A DNA stretch of 64,000 nt from Crossiella equi (GCF_017876755.1 NZ_JAGIOO010000001.1:4263786-4327785), one strand, 5' to 3'; numbered from the stretch's first letter, positions 36,042-45,164 are shown. Numbers and translations: made by a program. Notes: generated from the letters alone by a model not told the origin.

Positions 36042-36440
36042 TCAGTTCGGGTCGAGCTCCCGGGCCACGGCCCGGACGACCTCGGCGATGCGCTTGGTGA
36101 CCTTGCGGTCGGGGTAGCGGTTGCGGCGCAGCTCCGGCTGCACGGTGGTCTCCAGGACCTTGATCATGTCCTCGATCAGCCCGTGCAGTTCCTCGGCGGG
36201 CCTGCGCCGGGCCTCGGCCACGGACGGCACCGGGTCGACCAGGCGCACGGAGAGGGCCTGCGGGCCGCGGCGTCCGTCGGCGACGCCGAACTCCACCCGC
36301 ATGCCGGGCTTGAGCGCGGAGACCCCGGCCGGTAGCGCGGCGGCGCGCACGTAGACGTCCTCCCCACCGTCCTGGGTCACGAAGCCGAAGCCCTTCTCCG
36401 CGTCGTACCACTTGACCCTGCCGCTCGGCACTGTCCTCAC
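36042..36440 (-). CDS. cold-shock-domain protein (CspB-like, with C-terminal extension)
   Basis: 132 residues from GTG 36440. The N-terminal 65 residues are a cold-shock domain with [16 protein letters not shown] (RNP1-like) and [10 protein letters not shown] (RNP2-like), binding single-stranded nucleic acid. The C-terminal 65 residues ([34 protein letters not shown]) are helical and basic, an extension typical of the mycobacterial Rv0871 type. GTG 36440 has AGGG 5 bases upstream; GTG 36455 and GTG 36431 are alternatives. The palindromic element lies just past its stop. Confidence 0.88.
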   Translation of the reverse strand: MRTVPSGRVKWYDAEKGFGFVTQDGGEDVYVRAAALPAGVSALKPGMRVEFGVADGRRGPQALSVRLVDPVPSVAEARRRPAEELHGLIEDMIKVLETTVQPELRRNRYPDRKVTKRIAEVVRAVARELDPN

Positions 36441-36553
36441 CGTTTCCCTAGTCACGACGAACGCGCCTCAGGAAGCCCCAAGGCGCGTGATCTCCAGAGT
36501 AGCCGAGTTCCGCCGCTACCCGCTGCCCACAAAGAGACGTCTAAGCTTCCAGC

Positions 36554-36766
36554 GTGGCCGCGACCGCCCCGAAGATCAAGCTCATCCCGGTAGCCATCGC
36601 CCTGTTCGCGATCGGCATCGCCGCCGTGGCAGGCGTGTTCGGCCTGTTCGCCTCGGGTTACACCGAGCTACCCCTGTGGCTGAACCTGGCCTGCCTGCTC
36701 GCCCCGGCGGGCCTGGCCCTCGGCGCCTTCGCCGTCTTCCGCCAGTCCCGCAAGGACCGCGGCTGA
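36554..36766 (+). CDS. small two-helix membrane protein
   Basis: 70 residues: a basic start (APKIKLIP), two hydrophobic helices (about 10-32 and 41-61) and a QSRKDRG tail. No family recognised. GTG 36554. Its last 99 bases overlap the end of the convergent HAD gene. Confidence 0.65.
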   Translation: MAATAPKIKLIPVAIALFAIGIAAVAGVFGLFASGYTELPLWLNLACLLAPAGLALGAFAVFRQSRKDRG

Positions 36767-37366
36767 CCCGGCGAGCCACCTAGGGAACTCCACCAGCGAG
36801 TCCAGCACGAGGTCCGCACCGGCCGCGCGCAGCTCCTCCGCCGAGCACGGCCCGGTGGGCACCGACACCGAGAACGCACCGGCCGCCCGGGCCCCGTGCA
36901 CGTCGCCGATGTGGTCGCCGACGTAGACCTGCGCGCCGAACTGCCGCAGCGCCACGGCCTTCTGCTTGGACCACAGCTCACCGACCAGGTGCTCGACCTG
37001 CCAGCCCAGCGCCTCCAGGTGCAGCTGCGCGTTCGGGCCGTACTTGCCGGTGACCACGATCGCGCGCCAGCCGAGCTCGCGCACCGCGGCCAGCGACTCG
37101 GCGGCGCCGGGCAGCCCGACCGTGCGCGGGATGACCAGCTCCGGGTAGAGCGCCCGGAAGCCCGCCACGGCCTGCGGGATCTGCTCCTCGTCGATGCCGC
37201 AGCTCCGGAAGTAGGCGTCCAGGGGCGGGCCGAGGTTGTTCGCGAACCGCTCGCCGTTCACCGGGTAGCCGGTGCGCCTGCCGAGCTCGTCCATCGCCAG
37301 CTCCATGCCTGGCCGGGGGTCGATCAACGTCATGTCCAGGTCGAAACCCACGGTCAGCACAGTCAC
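36668..37366 (-). CDS. HAD-superfamily hydrolase (phosphoglycolate phosphatase-like)
   Basis: 232 residues. Motif I FDLDMTLID (nucleophile Asp9, acid/base Asp11), motif II VVTGK, motif III lysine in WSKQKAV and motif IV YVGDHIGDVHGA are present, so it should be an active phosphatase. The cap domain lies between residues 20 and 90. The last 30 residues (AEDGEGAEGQARRGEQ) are encoded on the strand opposite the small membrane gene and look unlike the family, so the true selected C-terminus may end near residue 200. Confidence 0.85.
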   Translation of the reverse strand: MTVLTVGFDLDMTLIDPRPGMELAMDELGRRTGYPVNGERFANNLGPPLDAYFRSCGIDEEQIPQAVAGFRALYPELVIPRTVGLPGAAESLAAVRELGWRAIVVTGKYGPNAQLHLEALGWQVEHLVGELWSKQKAVALRQFGAQVYVGDHIGDVHGARAAGAFSVSVPTGPCSAEELRAAGADLVLDSLVEFPRWLAGSAAVLAGLAEDGEGAEGQARRGEQAGQVQPQG

Positions 37367-37412
37367 GCCCTCACACTAAGGCGTTGGACAAGCCATTTAT
37401 TCCTGTCGAGAC

Positions 37413-37441
37413 GCTTGACACGGACGCGATTCGTGTCAAGC
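37413..37441. promoter_or_regulatory. TetR operator candidate
   Basis: GCTTGACACG and CGTGTCAAGC are exact inverted 10-base arms around a 9-base spacer. The site ends 7 bases before the tetR start codon and includes a TTGACA element, so binding would block transcription of the tetR-R2lox operon. Confidence 0.7.
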
Positions 37442-37448
37442 TGAACTC

Positions 37449-38051
37449 GTGGCCCAGATCACACCTTTCAGCGCCCGGGTCAAGGCGACGCTGCGGGAGA
37501 CCCTGCTGGACGCCGCCGCGAACCTGCTCGCCGACCGGGGCTTCTCCGGCCTGCGCATGGCCGACGTGGCCACCGCGGCCGGGGTGAGCAGGCAGACCGT
37601 CTACAACGAGTTCGGCGGCAAGGAGGCGCTGGTCGAGGCCGTGACACTGCGGCTGACCGAGGCCTTCCTGGCCGAGACCGCCCGGCACCTGGACACCGCG
37701 CCCTGCCTGCTGGACGGCATCGCCGCCGCGGTGCGCTACATCCAGGGCCTGGCCACGGCGAACCGCCTGTTCAGCGCCATGCTCACCGGCACCGACGCCC
37801 AGGACCTGCTGCCCTTCGTCACCACCAAGGGCCAGCCGATGCTGGCCTCGGCCACCGAGCTGGTGTGCCACCACCTGCGCACCCGGCTGCCCGCACTGCC
37901 CGCCGGTCTGGCCACCGCCTACGCGGAGATCTCGGTGCGGCTGACCGTGAGCCACCTGCTGCTGCCCTCCGCCGAACCGGACTCGGCCGCCGCCGCGGTC
38001 CGGCTCGTCGCGGAGTCGATGCTCGGCCCGTATCTGTCCACAAAGGAGTGA
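37449..38051 (+). CDS. TetR-family regulator of the R2lox operon
   Basis: 200 residues. The N-terminal HTH (about 20-62) holds ADRGFSGLRMADVATAAGVSRQTVYNEFGGKEALVEAV. The C-terminal ligand domain is helical (DTAPCLLDGIAAAVRYIQGLA onward) and resembles AlkX-type regulators that respond to lipids or alkanes. GTG 37449. Its stop is 3 bases before the oxidase GTG, so it is the first gene of a two-gene operon and probably represses it through the inverted repeat just upstream. Confidence 0.87.
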   Translation: MAQITPFSARVKATLRETLLDAAANLLADRGFSGLRMADVATAAGVSRQTVYNEFGGKEALVEAVTLRLTEAFLAETARHLDTAPCLLDGIAAAVRYIQGLATANRLFSAMLTGTDAQDLLPFVTTKGQPMLASATELVCHHLRTRLPALPAGLATAYAEISVRLTVSHLLLPSAEPDSAAAAVRLVAESMLGPYLSTKE

Positions 38052-38054
38052 CCA

Positions 38055-39014
38055 GTGACACTCGCCGAACCCGCACCGCGCCAGGGCTTCCACTCGCTGC
38101 GCAAGGGCGGCCTGAACTGGGACTCGTTCCCGCTGCGCCTGTTCGTGAAGGGCAACGCCAAGTTCTGGAACCCCGCCGACATCGACTTCAGCCAGGACGC
38201 CGTGGACTGGGCCGGGATGGAGGAGGACCAGCGCACCGGCAGCACCTACCTCACCGCGATGTTCATCGCCGGTGAGGAGGCGGTCACCGAGGACATCCAG
38301 CCGTTCATGCGCGCGATGGCCGCCGAGGGCCGCATCGCCGACGAGATGTACCTGACCCAGTTCGCCTTCGAGGAGGCCAAGCACACCGAGGTGTTCCGCC
38401 GCTGGCTGGACGCGGTGGGCCTGCAGGAGGACCTGCACCGCTACGTCGAGGGCAACCCCGGCTACCGGGCGATCTTCTACGACGCGCTGCCCACCGCCCT
38501 GCACGCGGTGGCCGCCGACCCGAGCCCGGCCAACCAGATCCGGGCCAGCGTCACCTACAACCACGTGGTCGAGGGCACGCTCGCGCTCACCGGCTACCAC
38601 GCGTGGAACAAGGTCTGCCAGGAGCAGGGCATCCTGCCCGGCATGCAGGAGCTGATCCGGCGCATCGGCGACGACGAGCGCCGCCACATGGCCTGGGGCA
38701 CGTTCACCTGCCGCCGCCACGTGGCCGCCGACGACCGCAACTGGGACCTGGTGCAGCAGGTCATGGGCGAGCTGCTGCCGCACGCGCTGGCCAGCATCCA
38801 GTGGGTGCAGGACCAGTTCGAGACGCCCCCGTACGACTTCGACGTCGACGAGTTCGTGGCCTACGCCGCCAACCGCGCGCAGCGCCGCCTGGGCGCGATC
38901 GAGTCCGCGCGCGGGGTGCCGGTGGAGCAGATCGACCTCGACTACTCCCCCGAGGTGCTGGAAGAGGAGTTCGGCGAGGAGGACGCCGCCGCCCTCGCCG
39001 CCGCCCGGAGCTGA
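38055..39014 (+). CDS. R2-like ligand-binding oxidase (R2lox)
   Basis: 319 residues. A ferritin-like protein related to the ribonucleotide reductase R2 subunit. The Mn/Fe ligands match MtR2lox (Rv0233): Glu74, Glu107, His110, Glu173, Glu208 and His211. The Val-Tyr pair that forms the ether crosslink is kept (Val77, Tyr168), and the C-terminus differs from true R2. The family binds a long-chain fatty acid and is proposed to oxidise lipids; the natural substrate is unknown. GTG 38055 follows AAAGGAG. It is coupled to the TetR gene. Confidence 0.92.
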   Translation: MTLAEPAPRQGFHSLRKGGLNWDSFPLRLFVKGNAKFWNPADIDFSQDAVDWAGMEEDQRTGSTYLTAMFIAGEEAVTEDIQPFMRAMAAEGRIADEMYLTQFAFEEAKHTEVFRRWLDAVGLQEDLHRYVEGNPGYRAIFYDALPTALHAVAADPSPANQIRASVTYNHVVEGTLALTGYHAWNKVCQEQGILPGMQELIRRIGDDERRHMAWGTFTCRRHVAADDRNWDLVQQVMGELLPHALASIQWVQDQFETPPYDFDVDEFVAYAANRAQRRLGAIESARGVPVEQIDLDYSPEVLEEEFGEEDAAALAAARS

Positions 39015-39035
39015 GCGTGTCCCCGGGCCCGGTCC

Positions 39036-39479
39036 TCAGCGCGCCGGGCTGGGCCCGGGGATGAACGGCCGCTGCCGGGACGGTGGGATGAAGCCGGGGT
39101 GCACCGGGGTGGTCACGGCGAGCAGGGCCGCCATCGCCGCCGCGGAGGGGTTCTCCCGCTGTTCCCGGCCCAGTGCGTGGTAGGCCGCCTGCGCCGAGGA
39201 GATGGTGGCCTGCAGGCCCTGGATCATCTCGTCGAAGTGCTGGCAGACCGTGATGTACTCGTCCTCCGTGATCTCCTGCGCGGTCACCCAGGAGACCGCG
39301 GTGTCCTTCAGGTCGTCTGCTACCCGCTGCAACAGGTCGGCGGTGCGCATCACGTCGTGGACGAGGCCGCGGCCGCTGGCATGGGGCAGGCCGTTGGCTC
39401 CGATGGCGTGGTCCACGCGGAGCGCCGCCTCCACGAGGTCCTGCGAGTGGACGAGGGCGTTGAGTGATCTCCGTTCCAC
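39036..39479 (-). CDS. hypothetical helical protein
   Basis: About 147 residues, predicted mostly helical: SLNALVHSQDLVEAALRVDHAIG, then VMRTADLLQRVADDLKDTAVSW and EDEYITVCQHFDEMIQGLQATISSAQAAYHAL. The tail is Pro-rich (PPSRQRPFIPGPSPAR). No family recognised; the pattern suits a structural or ESX-like helical protein but lacks WxG. GTG 39479 is chosen because it lies 39 bases beyond the stop of the Gfo/Idh gene; there is no clear Shine-Dalgarno. Confidence 0.6.
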   Translation of the reverse strand: MERRSLNALVHSQDLVEAALRVDHAIGANGLPHASGRGLVHDVMRTADLLQRVADDLKDTAVSWVTAQEITEDEYITVCQHFDEMIQGLQATISSAQAAYHALGREQRENPSAAAMAALLAVTTPVHPGFIPPSRQRPFIPGPSPAR

Positions 39480-39517
39480 CGGTTGGCTATCGGCAGTCGA
39501 CCTGGAGATCTGAAGCG

Positions 39518-40519
39518 TCAGGGGGCAGAACTCGTCTTGCTGGCGGGGTACTGGACCCCCATCCGGCCCAGTGCGGCACAGAGTGTGCGCATCACGTTCA
39601 CCGTGTCGGCCCAAGGCATTTCAGGAGATTCGTACTCCTGGGCGGCGATCCTTTCCACGACCTCGCGCGCCTGGTAGGTGTATCCGTTGCCCCACAACTC
39701 GCTTTCGAACACCTCGGGCTCACGGTCGTTGCGCCGCAAGGTCATCCTGGTCGGCGCGTAGAACGGCGTGTGCAGATCGATGCTGCCGCGCGTACCGACC
39801 ACCGACGCGGTGATCCCGGTGTCCGCGCGCAGCGAGGTGCTCAGCAGCGCCTGCGCGCCGTCCGGGTAGCCGAGCAGCACCGCGGCCTCGGCGTCCACGC
39901 CGGTGGGCGCGAGCGCGCCGTGCGCGTGCACCTCGCTCGGCGTGCCCAGCACCATGTGCGCGAAGGACACCGGGTACACGCCGAGGTCCAGCAGCGCGCC
40001 GCCGCCCAGCTCCGGGTTCCACAGCCGGTGCGCGGGGTCGTAGAAGACGGGCACGCCGAAGTCCGCGCGCACCAGGCGGATCTCGCCCAGGGTGTCGTCG
40101 TGCACGAACGCGCGCAGCCTGCGCACCAGCGGCAGGAACCGCGTCCACATGGCCTCCATGAGGAACAGCCCGCGCGACTCGGCCAGCGCGACCAGCTCCT
40201 CCGCGTGCGCCACGCTGAGGGTGAATGCCTTCTCGCACAACACGTTCTTGCCCGCGTGCAGCGCGGCCGAGGTGATCTCGTAGTGCTGGCTGTGCGGGGT
40301 GGCCACGTAGACCACATCCACCCCGGGATCGGCCAGCAGCTCGCGGTAGTCGCCGTAGGCGCGCGGGATGCCGAAGCGCCCGGCGAACTCCTGGGCCCGC
40401 TCCAGCGACCGCGAGGAGACCGCGACCACCTCGATGCCCGGTACCAGCAACAGGTCCGCGGTCACCGTCGCGGCGATGCCACCGGTGGCCACGACTCCCC
40501 AGCGCAGTGCGTCCGTCAC
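39518..40519 (-). CDS. Gfo/Idh/MocA-family oxidoreductase
   Basis: 333 residues. An N-terminal Rossmann NAD(P) domain (about 1-120; WGVVATGGIAAT, VVYVATPHSQHYE, VLCEKAFTLSVAHAEELV) contains the family's Glu-Lys catalytic pair (EKAF). The C-terminal domain (about 125-330) includes GGGALLDLGVYPVSFAHMVLG. It resembles trans-dihydrobenzene-diol or glucose-fructose type dehydrogenases; the sugar or diol substrate is unknown. GTG 40519. It is divergent from the PhzF-like gene by about 32 bases. Confidence 0.9.
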   Translation of the reverse strand: MTDALRWGVVATGGIAATVTADLLLVPGIEVVAVSSRSLERAQEFAGRFGIPRAYGDYRELLADPGVDVVYVATPHSQHYEITSAALHAGKNVLCEKAFTLSVAHAEELVALAESRGLFLMEAMWTRFLPLVRRLRAFVHDDTLGEIRLVRADFGVPVFYDPAHRLWNPELGGGALLDLGVYPVSFAHMVLGTPSEVHAHGALAPTGVDAEAAVLLGYPDGAQALLSTSLRADTGITASVVGTRGSIDLHTPFYAPTRMTLRRNDREPEVFESELWGNGYTYQAREVVERIAAQEYESPEMPWADTVNVMRTLCAALGRMGVQYPASKTSSAP

Positions 40520-40551
40520 ACCACCCGACGCTACCCGGTACGTTGGACCTC

Positions 40552-41316
40552 GTGGAGATCTACGTGGTGGACGCCTTCACGGACACGGCCTTCGCGGGCA
40601 ACCCGGCGGGCGTGGTGTTGCTGACCGAGCCCCGGCCGGAGGACTGGATGCAGTCCGTGGCCGCCGAGATGCGGCACGCGGAGACCGCGTTCGTGGTGCC
40701 GGAGGCCGCGGGGCCCAAGCCGCTGCGCTGGTTCACGCCGGTCACCGAGGTCGACCTGTGCGGGCACGCCACGCTGGCCACCGCACACGTGCTTGGCGGC
40801 GAGCAGCGGTTCTCAACGCGCAGTGGCGAGCTCGTGTGCACCCCGCGACCGGACGGCTCGATCACCCTGGACTTCCCGGCCGACCCGGCGGTGCCCCTGG
40901 AGCCCTCGCCGGACCTGTTGGCGGGCCTACCCGGCGTGACCGTCAAGGCGGTGGCACGCGCGGTGAGCGACGTGCTGGTCGAGGTGGCCTCGGCGGCGGA
41001 GGTGCGCGCGCTGGTCCCCGACTACGCGGCGTTGGCACGGGTACCGGCCCGGGGTGTCATCGTGACCGCCCCCGGTGACGGCCCGGACCTGGTCAGCCGC
41101 TGCTTCTACCCGGCGGCCGGCGTGCCCGAGGACCCGGTCACCGGCTCCGCGCACTGCACGCTCGCCACCTGGTGGGCCCCACGCCTCGGTGACGGTCCGC
41201 TCACAGCCGAACAGGCCTCGCCACGCGGAGGTGTGGTGCGCACGCGGTTGCGTGGTGACCGAGTGGAGTTGACGGGCCGCGCGGTGACCGTCCTCTCGGG
41301 ACGGTTGTACGTCTGA
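40552..41316 (+). CDS. PhzF-family isomerase-like protein
   Basis: 254 residues. Two similar half-domains as in PhzF/DAP-epimerase folds: EIYVVDAFTDTAFAGNPAGVVL at the start with AAEMRHAETAFV (catalytic Glu), FTPVTEVDLCGHATLATAH, and in the second half EDPVTGSAHCTLATWWAPRLG. No phenazine genes are nearby, so the substrate is unknown. GTG 40552 gives the family start VEIYVVDAF; a TTG at 40543 is the alternative. Confidence 0.88.
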   Translation: MEIYVVDAFTDTAFAGNPAGVVLLTEPRPEDWMQSVAAEMRHAETAFVVPEAAGPKPLRWFTPVTEVDLCGHATLATAHVLGGEQRFSTRSGELVCTPRPDGSITLDFPADPAVPLEPSPDLLAGLPGVTVKAVARAVSDVLVEVASAAEVRALVPDYAALARVPARGVIVTAPGDGPDLVSRCFYPAAGVPEDPVTGSAHCTLATWWAPRLGDGPLTAEQASPRGGVVRTRLRGDRVELTGRAVTVLSGRLYV

Positions 41317-41415
41317 GTAACCGGCCGCACCCGTTGTCCCACACAGGGATGAACCGGTCTGCGCCAAGTGGTGAAGTACCGGGCTTTCCCGTTTGTGACG
41401 GGGTAAGCCGGAACC

Positions 41416-41796
41416 ATGACTGCTCACCGCGTACTGGCCCTGGCCTGCTCCGTGCTCGCGGCCGGACTGCTCGCGGCGGCACCCGCTGCGGCAGACTCCA
41501 GCACCAACCTCACCCTCTCCGTCCAGGGCTCCAGCGGCCCGGCGCAGGTGGCCACGCTCACCTGTGAGCCCGCCGGGGGGAAGCACCCCAAGGCGGCCGA
41601 CGCCTGCAAGGCGCTGGTCGCGGTCGACGGCGACGTGCGCCGGATGACCAACGACGAGATGGCCTGCACCATGGAGTTCGCGCCCGTCGCGGCCACGCTG
41701 AAGGGCACGTGGCGGGGCCAGCCGGTCGCCTACGCGCAGGACTTCGGCAACCCGTGCGCGCTGCGCTCGCGCACGGGTCCGATCTTCGCCCTCTAG
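41416..41796 (+). CDS. subtilisin inhibitor-like (SSI) secreted protease inhibitor
   Basis: 126 residues. A signal peptide (1-26, ending AAAD) precedes an SSI domain with [20 protein letters not shown] and the reactive loop ACTMEFAPV, where Met is the predicted P1 residue. The conserved end [20 protein letters not shown] is kept, with four Cys for two disulfides. It should inhibit subtilisin-like serine proteases outside the cell. An imperfect GC hairpin (about 41379-41411) abuts the ATG; there is no Shine-Dalgarno. Its stop overlaps the stop of the convergent ligase gene (CTAG). Confidence 0.92.
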   Translation: MTAHRVLALACSVLAAGLLAAAPAAADSSTNLTLSVQGSSGPAQVATLTCEPAGGKHPKAADACKALVAVDGDVRRMTNDEMACTMEFAPVAATLKGTWRGQPVAYAQDFGNPCALRSRTGPIFAL

Positions 41797-43424
41797 TCGC
41801 CGAGCAGCTCCACCGCGCGCTCGCGCATCTCCACCTTGCGGACCTTCCCGGTGACCGTCATCGGGAACTCGTCCACCAGGTGCACGTAGCGCGGGATCTT
41901 GTAGTGGGCCAGCCGCCCGGTGCAGAACTCCTTGACCGCTTGAGCCGTCAGGGGCTCGGCGCCGGGCCGCAGCCGCACCCAGGCCATCAGCTCCTCGCCG
42001 TACTTGGCGTCCGGTACGCCGATGACCTGCGCGTCCAGCACGTCCGGGTGGGTGTAGAGGAACTCCTCGATCTCGCGCGGGTAGATGTTCTCCCCGCCGC
42101 GGATGACCATGTCCTTGATGCGGCCGGTGATCGAGACGTACCCGTCCTCGTCCATCACCGCGAGGTCGCCGGTGTGCATCCAGCGGGCCTGGTCGATGGC
42201 CTCGGCCGTCTTGTCCGGCTGCGCCCAGTAGCCGAGCATCACCGAGTAGCCCCGGGTGCACAGCTCACCGGGTGTGCCGCGCGGCACCGTCAGGCCGGTC
42301 TCCGGGTCCACGATCTTGACCTCGACGTGCGGGTGCACCCGGCCGACCGTGCCCACGCGGCGCTCCACCGAGTCGTCGGCCCGGGTCTGCGTGGACACCG
42401 GCGAGGTCTCGGTCATGCCGTAGCAGATGGTGACCTCGCGCATGCCCATGCGGTCGATGACCTGCTTCATCACCTCGACCGGGCAAGGTGAGCCCGCCAT
42501 GATGCCGGTGCGCAGGCTGCCCAGGTCGTAGCTGTCGAACCCGGGGTCGGCCAGCTCGGCGATGAACATGGTCGGCACGCCGTACAGCGAGGTGCAGCGC
42601 TCCTCCTGCACCGCGGCCAGGGTGGCGGCGGGCTCGAAGGCGGGCGCCGGGATGACGACGCAGGCGCCGTGCGTGGTGGCGCCGAGGTTGCCCATGACCA
42701 TGCCGAAGCAGTGGTAGAAGGGCACCGGCACGCACACGCGGTCCTGCTCGGTGTACCCGCACAGCTCGCCGACGAAGAAGCCGTTGTTGAGGATGTTGTG
42801 GTGCGACAGGGTCGCGCCCTTGGGGAAGCCCGTGGTGCCCGAGGTGTACTGGATGTTGATCGGGTCGTCCGCGCTCAGGGTGCGTTGCACGGCGAGGACG
42901 TCCTCGACGTTCCCGGCACGGCCCGCCTCGACCAATTCAGTCCATTGTGGACTGTCCAGCAGCACGACGTCCAGCAGCTCCGGGCAGTTCGGGCGCACCT
43001 GCTCGATCATCCCGGCGTAGTCGGAGGTCTTGAACGCCGAGGCGGAGACGAGCGTGCGCACGCCGGACTGGTTGAGCACGAACTCCAGCTCGTGCACGCG
43101 GTAGGCCGGGTTGATGTTGACCAGGATGGCGCCGATCTTGGCCGTGGCGTACTGCACCAGGAACCACTCGGCGCGGTTCGGCGACCAGATGCCCACGCGG
43201 TCGCCCTTGCCCACGCCCCGGGCGAGCAGGCCGAGCGCGACCGCGTGCACGTCCCCGGCCAGCTGCCGGTAGGTCCAGCGGCGGCCCGCGGCGCGGTCGA
43301 CCAGGGCGTCGCGGTCCGGGAAGGCGGCGATGGCGCGGTCCAGGTTGTCGCCGACGGTGTCGCCGAGCAGCGGCACCTCGGACACCCCGGAGGCGTAACT
43401 GGGCAACCCGGGAACAGCACTCAC
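41793..43424 (-). CDS. acyl-CoA synthetase (AMP-binding, medium/long-chain type)
   Basis: 543 residues. ANL-family ligase: P-loop [13 protein letters not shown] (about 184-196), A5 motif [11 protein letters not shown]7 [16 protein letters not shown]8 [21 protein letters not shown] and the catalytic lysine in TVTGKVRK near the C-terminus. It activates a carboxylic acid as acyl-AMP and then acyl-CoA. The likely role is fatty-acid degradation (FadD35/AcsM-like). GTG 43424 has GGAGGT 7 bases upstream. The 237-base leader carries a terminator and DnaA-box-like sites. Confidence 0.92.
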   Translation of the reverse strand: MSAVPGLPSYASGVSEVPLLGDTVGDNLDRAIAAFPDRDALVDRAAGRRWTYRQLAGDVHAVALGLLARGVGKGDRVGIWSPNRAEWFLVQYATAKIGAILVNINPAYRVHELEFVLNQSGVRTLVSASAFKTSDYAGMIEQVRPNCPELLDVVLLDSPQWTELVEAGRAGNVEDVLAVQRTLSADDPINIQYTSGTTGFPKGATLSHHNILNNGFFVGELCGYTEQDRVCVPVPFYHCFGMVMGNLGATTHGACVVIPAPAFEPAATLAAVQEERCTSLYGVPTMFIAELADPGFDSYDLGSLRTGIMAGSPCPVEVMKQVIDRMGMREVTICYGMTETSPVSTQTRADDSVERRVGTVGRVHPHVEVKIVDPETGLTVPRGTPGELCTRGYSVMLGYWAQPDKTAEAIDQARWMHTGDLAVMDEDGYVSITGRIKDMVIRGGENIYPREIEEFLYTHPDVLDAQVIGVPDAKYGEELMAWVRLRPGAEPLTAQAVKEFCTGRLAHYKIPRYVHLVDEFPMTVTGKVRKVEMRERAVELLGD

Positions 43425-43501
43425 AACGCCACCTCCGACAGCACTGGCGAACCTGACCCAACCATCCTCACGTGGCAGCCGCGCGGAGTCGAGTGGAGAG
43501 G

Positions 43502-43654
43502 TTGTGGGCAAGTGTTGTCCCCAGGCTGTGCACCGGGCCCACATACTGGAAAACCCGGATCCACACTGCTCAGACCCGGGTTTCCCAGCCATTCAAGATC
43601 TCGTGCTGTCCACAACCCGCAAGTAGTCCACAGGCTGTCCCCAGCCGGTCCACA
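43502..43654. promoter_or_regulatory. cluster of DnaA-box-like sites
   Basis: Six nonamers resemble TTGTCCACA: TGTGGGCAA (43503, reverse), TTGTCCCCA (43515), CTGTCCACA (43606), TAGTCCACA (43624) with one mismatch each, and CTGTCCCCA (43635) and CGGTCCACA (43646) with two. All lie in the gap between two minus-strand genes. DnaA binding is inferred. Confidence 0.4.
43546..43588 (-). terminator. hairpin downstream of the NagD-like gene
   Basis: CTGGAAAACCCGG pairs with CCGGGTTTCCCAG (13 bp, one mismatch) around a 17-base loop. It lies about 75 bases past the stop at 43662. Confidence 0.5.
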
Positions 43655-43661
43655 GCCCCGC

Positions 43662-44462
43662 TCAGACGCCGTCCGGGAACGGGTTGGTGGCGTTGCCGAC
43701 CAGCTCGGCGATGGAGCCGATCACGCGGGTGGGCCGGAACGGGTACCGGTCGGCGGTGTCCTCGGTGGAGATGCCGGACAGCACCAGGATCGTGTGCAGG
43801 CCCGCCTCCAGGCCGGAGCGCACGTCGGTGTCCATCCGGTCGCCGATCATCAGCGTGCTCTCCGAGTGCGCCCCGATGGCGCGCAGCGCCGAGCGCATCA
43901 TGAGCGGGTTCGGCTTGCCCACGAAGTAGGGCGCCCGCCCGGTGGCGCGCTCGATCAGGGCGGCCACCGAGCCGGTCGCGGGCAGCACGCCCTCGCGGCT
44001 GGGGCCGGTCTCGTCCGGGTTGGTGGCGATGAACCGCGCGCCGCCCTCGACCAGCCGGATGGCCTTGGTGATCGCCTCGAAGCTGTAGGTGCGGGTCTCG
44101 CCCAGCACCACGTAGTCGGGGTCGCGGTCGGTGAGCACGTAGCCGATGGAGTGCAGGGCGGTGGTCAGCCCGGCCTCGCCGATCACGTACGCCGAGCCGT
44201 TGGGCCGCTGCGAGTCGAGGAACTTCGCGGTGGCCAGCGCGGAGGTCCAGATGGCCTCCTCCGGCACGTCCAGCCCGGTTCGCCGCAACCGGGCGCGCAG
44301 ATCCCGGGGTGTGTAGATCGAGTTGTTGGTGAGCACGAGGAACCCGATGTCGTGCGCGCGCAGCTCGGCCAGGAACTCGTCCGCTCCGGCGATGAGGTGC
44401 TCCTCGTGGACGAGCACCCCGTCCATGTCCATGAGGTAGGTCCAGTGCTGGGTCTCGGTCAC
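43662..44462 (-). CDS. HAD-IIA phosphatase (NagD/p-nitrophenylphosphatase-like)
   Basis: 266 residues. HAD motifs: I LMDMDGVLV (Asp11 nucleophile), II FLVLTNNSIYTP, III GKPNPLMM and IV MIGDRMDTDV. A C2-type cap lies between about 75 and 180. It is likely a nucleotide or sugar phosphatase. It is preceded 27 bases upstream by the MarR gene and may be cotranscribed with it. Confidence 0.9.
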   Translation of the reverse strand: MTETQHWTYLMDMDGVLVHEEHLIAGADEFLAELRAHDIGFLVLTNNSIYTPRDLRARLRRTGLDVPEEAIWTSALATAKFLDSQRPNGSAYVIGEAGLTTALHSIGYVLTDRDPDYVVLGETRTYSFEAITKAIRLVEGGARFIATNPDETGPSREGVLPATGSVAALIERATGRAPYFVGKPNPLMMRSALRAIGAHSESTLMIGDRMDTDVRSGLEAGLHTILVLSGISTEDTADRYPFRPTRVIGSIAELVGNATNPFPDGV

Positions 44463-44489
44463 CGCGACATGATCCCCCAGGGCCCGGGG

Positions 44490-44978
44490 TCAGCGCATGT
44501 CGTTGAGGCGCGCGATCTGGTCGCGGACGAGCTGGATGGAGTCCTCGGTGTACCGGGTGACGACCGCGAGCTCCTCGGGCGTGTACCGGGCCACGATCTC
44601 GCGCATGCCCTCGGCGAACCCGGCGAAGATCCAGTCGTAGCGGCCGTCGTTCGGGCCGGTGACCTCGACCAGCACCTTGCGGCGGTCGTGCGGGTCGCGC
44701 ACGCGGCGCACGAAGCCCGCGCGCTCCAGGCGGTCGATCACGCCGGTGACCGCGCCGGTGGACAGGCCGGACAGCTCGGCGATGCGGCCCGCGGTGAGCG
44801 GGTCGGAGGAGTGCAGCGCCAGGTCGAGGCACTTGTGGTCGGTGCCGGACAGGCCCATGCGCTCGGCCGCGGCCGAGTGGAAAGCCACGGTGACGGCGGC
44901 CAGCTCCCGACCCAGGCCCTGCAGCGTGCTCGCCGCCTCGGCCCGCGCCTGGTCCGCCGTGGTCGTGCCCTCGCTCAT
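44490..44978 (-). CDS. MarR-family regulator
   Basis: 162 residues. The winged helix (about 45-110) contains LTAGRIAELSGLSTGAVTGVIDRLERAGFVRRVRDPHDRRKV, the MarR recognition helix and wing. The N- and C-terminal helices (FHSAAAERMGLSGTDHKCLD; YTEDSIQLVRDQIARLN) would dimerise. ATG 44978 follows AAGGGG. An overlapping set of CTTAG/CTAAG half-sites lies just upstream (45010-45031) and is probably its own operator. Confidence 0.88.
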   Translation of the reverse strand: MSEGTTTADQARAEAASTLQGLGRELAAVTVAFHSAAAERMGLSGTDHKCLDLALHSSDPLTAGRIAELSGLSTGAVTGVIDRLERAGFVRRVRDPHDRRKVLVEVTGPNDGRYDWIFAGFAEGMREIVARYTPEELAVVTRYTEDSIQLVRDQIARLNDMR

Positions 44979-45009
44979 GTCCACACCCCTTCTCCCAGCC
45001 ACCAACTAT

Positions 45010-45031
45010 CTTAGTGAGCTAAGAGACTTAG
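45010..45031. promoter_or_regulatory. MarR operator candidate (three overlapping half-sites)
   Basis: CTTAG-TGAG-CTAAG-AGA-CTTAG: the central CTAAG pairs with either neighbour. The site is AT-rich against a GC-rich background and lies 32 bases before the MarR start, about 135 bases upstream of moaA on the other side. Confidence 0.6.
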
Positions 45032-45164
45032 CAACTGACTTACCCCTGGAACAGTCAGGATAAACGGCACGGATGCGCGCAAACCGTCAAGAGGCCCCCA
45101 GGTCCCCGTGGTGTGCCCCGCCGCACAGCGAGGCCTGTCAGGGGAAGCGATTACGCTCGTAGGG

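Noticed and set aside
41379-41411. Hairpin directly before the protease inhibitor start codon
   Set aside because: The stem is imperfect (a bulge and a mismatch) and could be chance in GC-rich DNA; not listed as a regulatory site.
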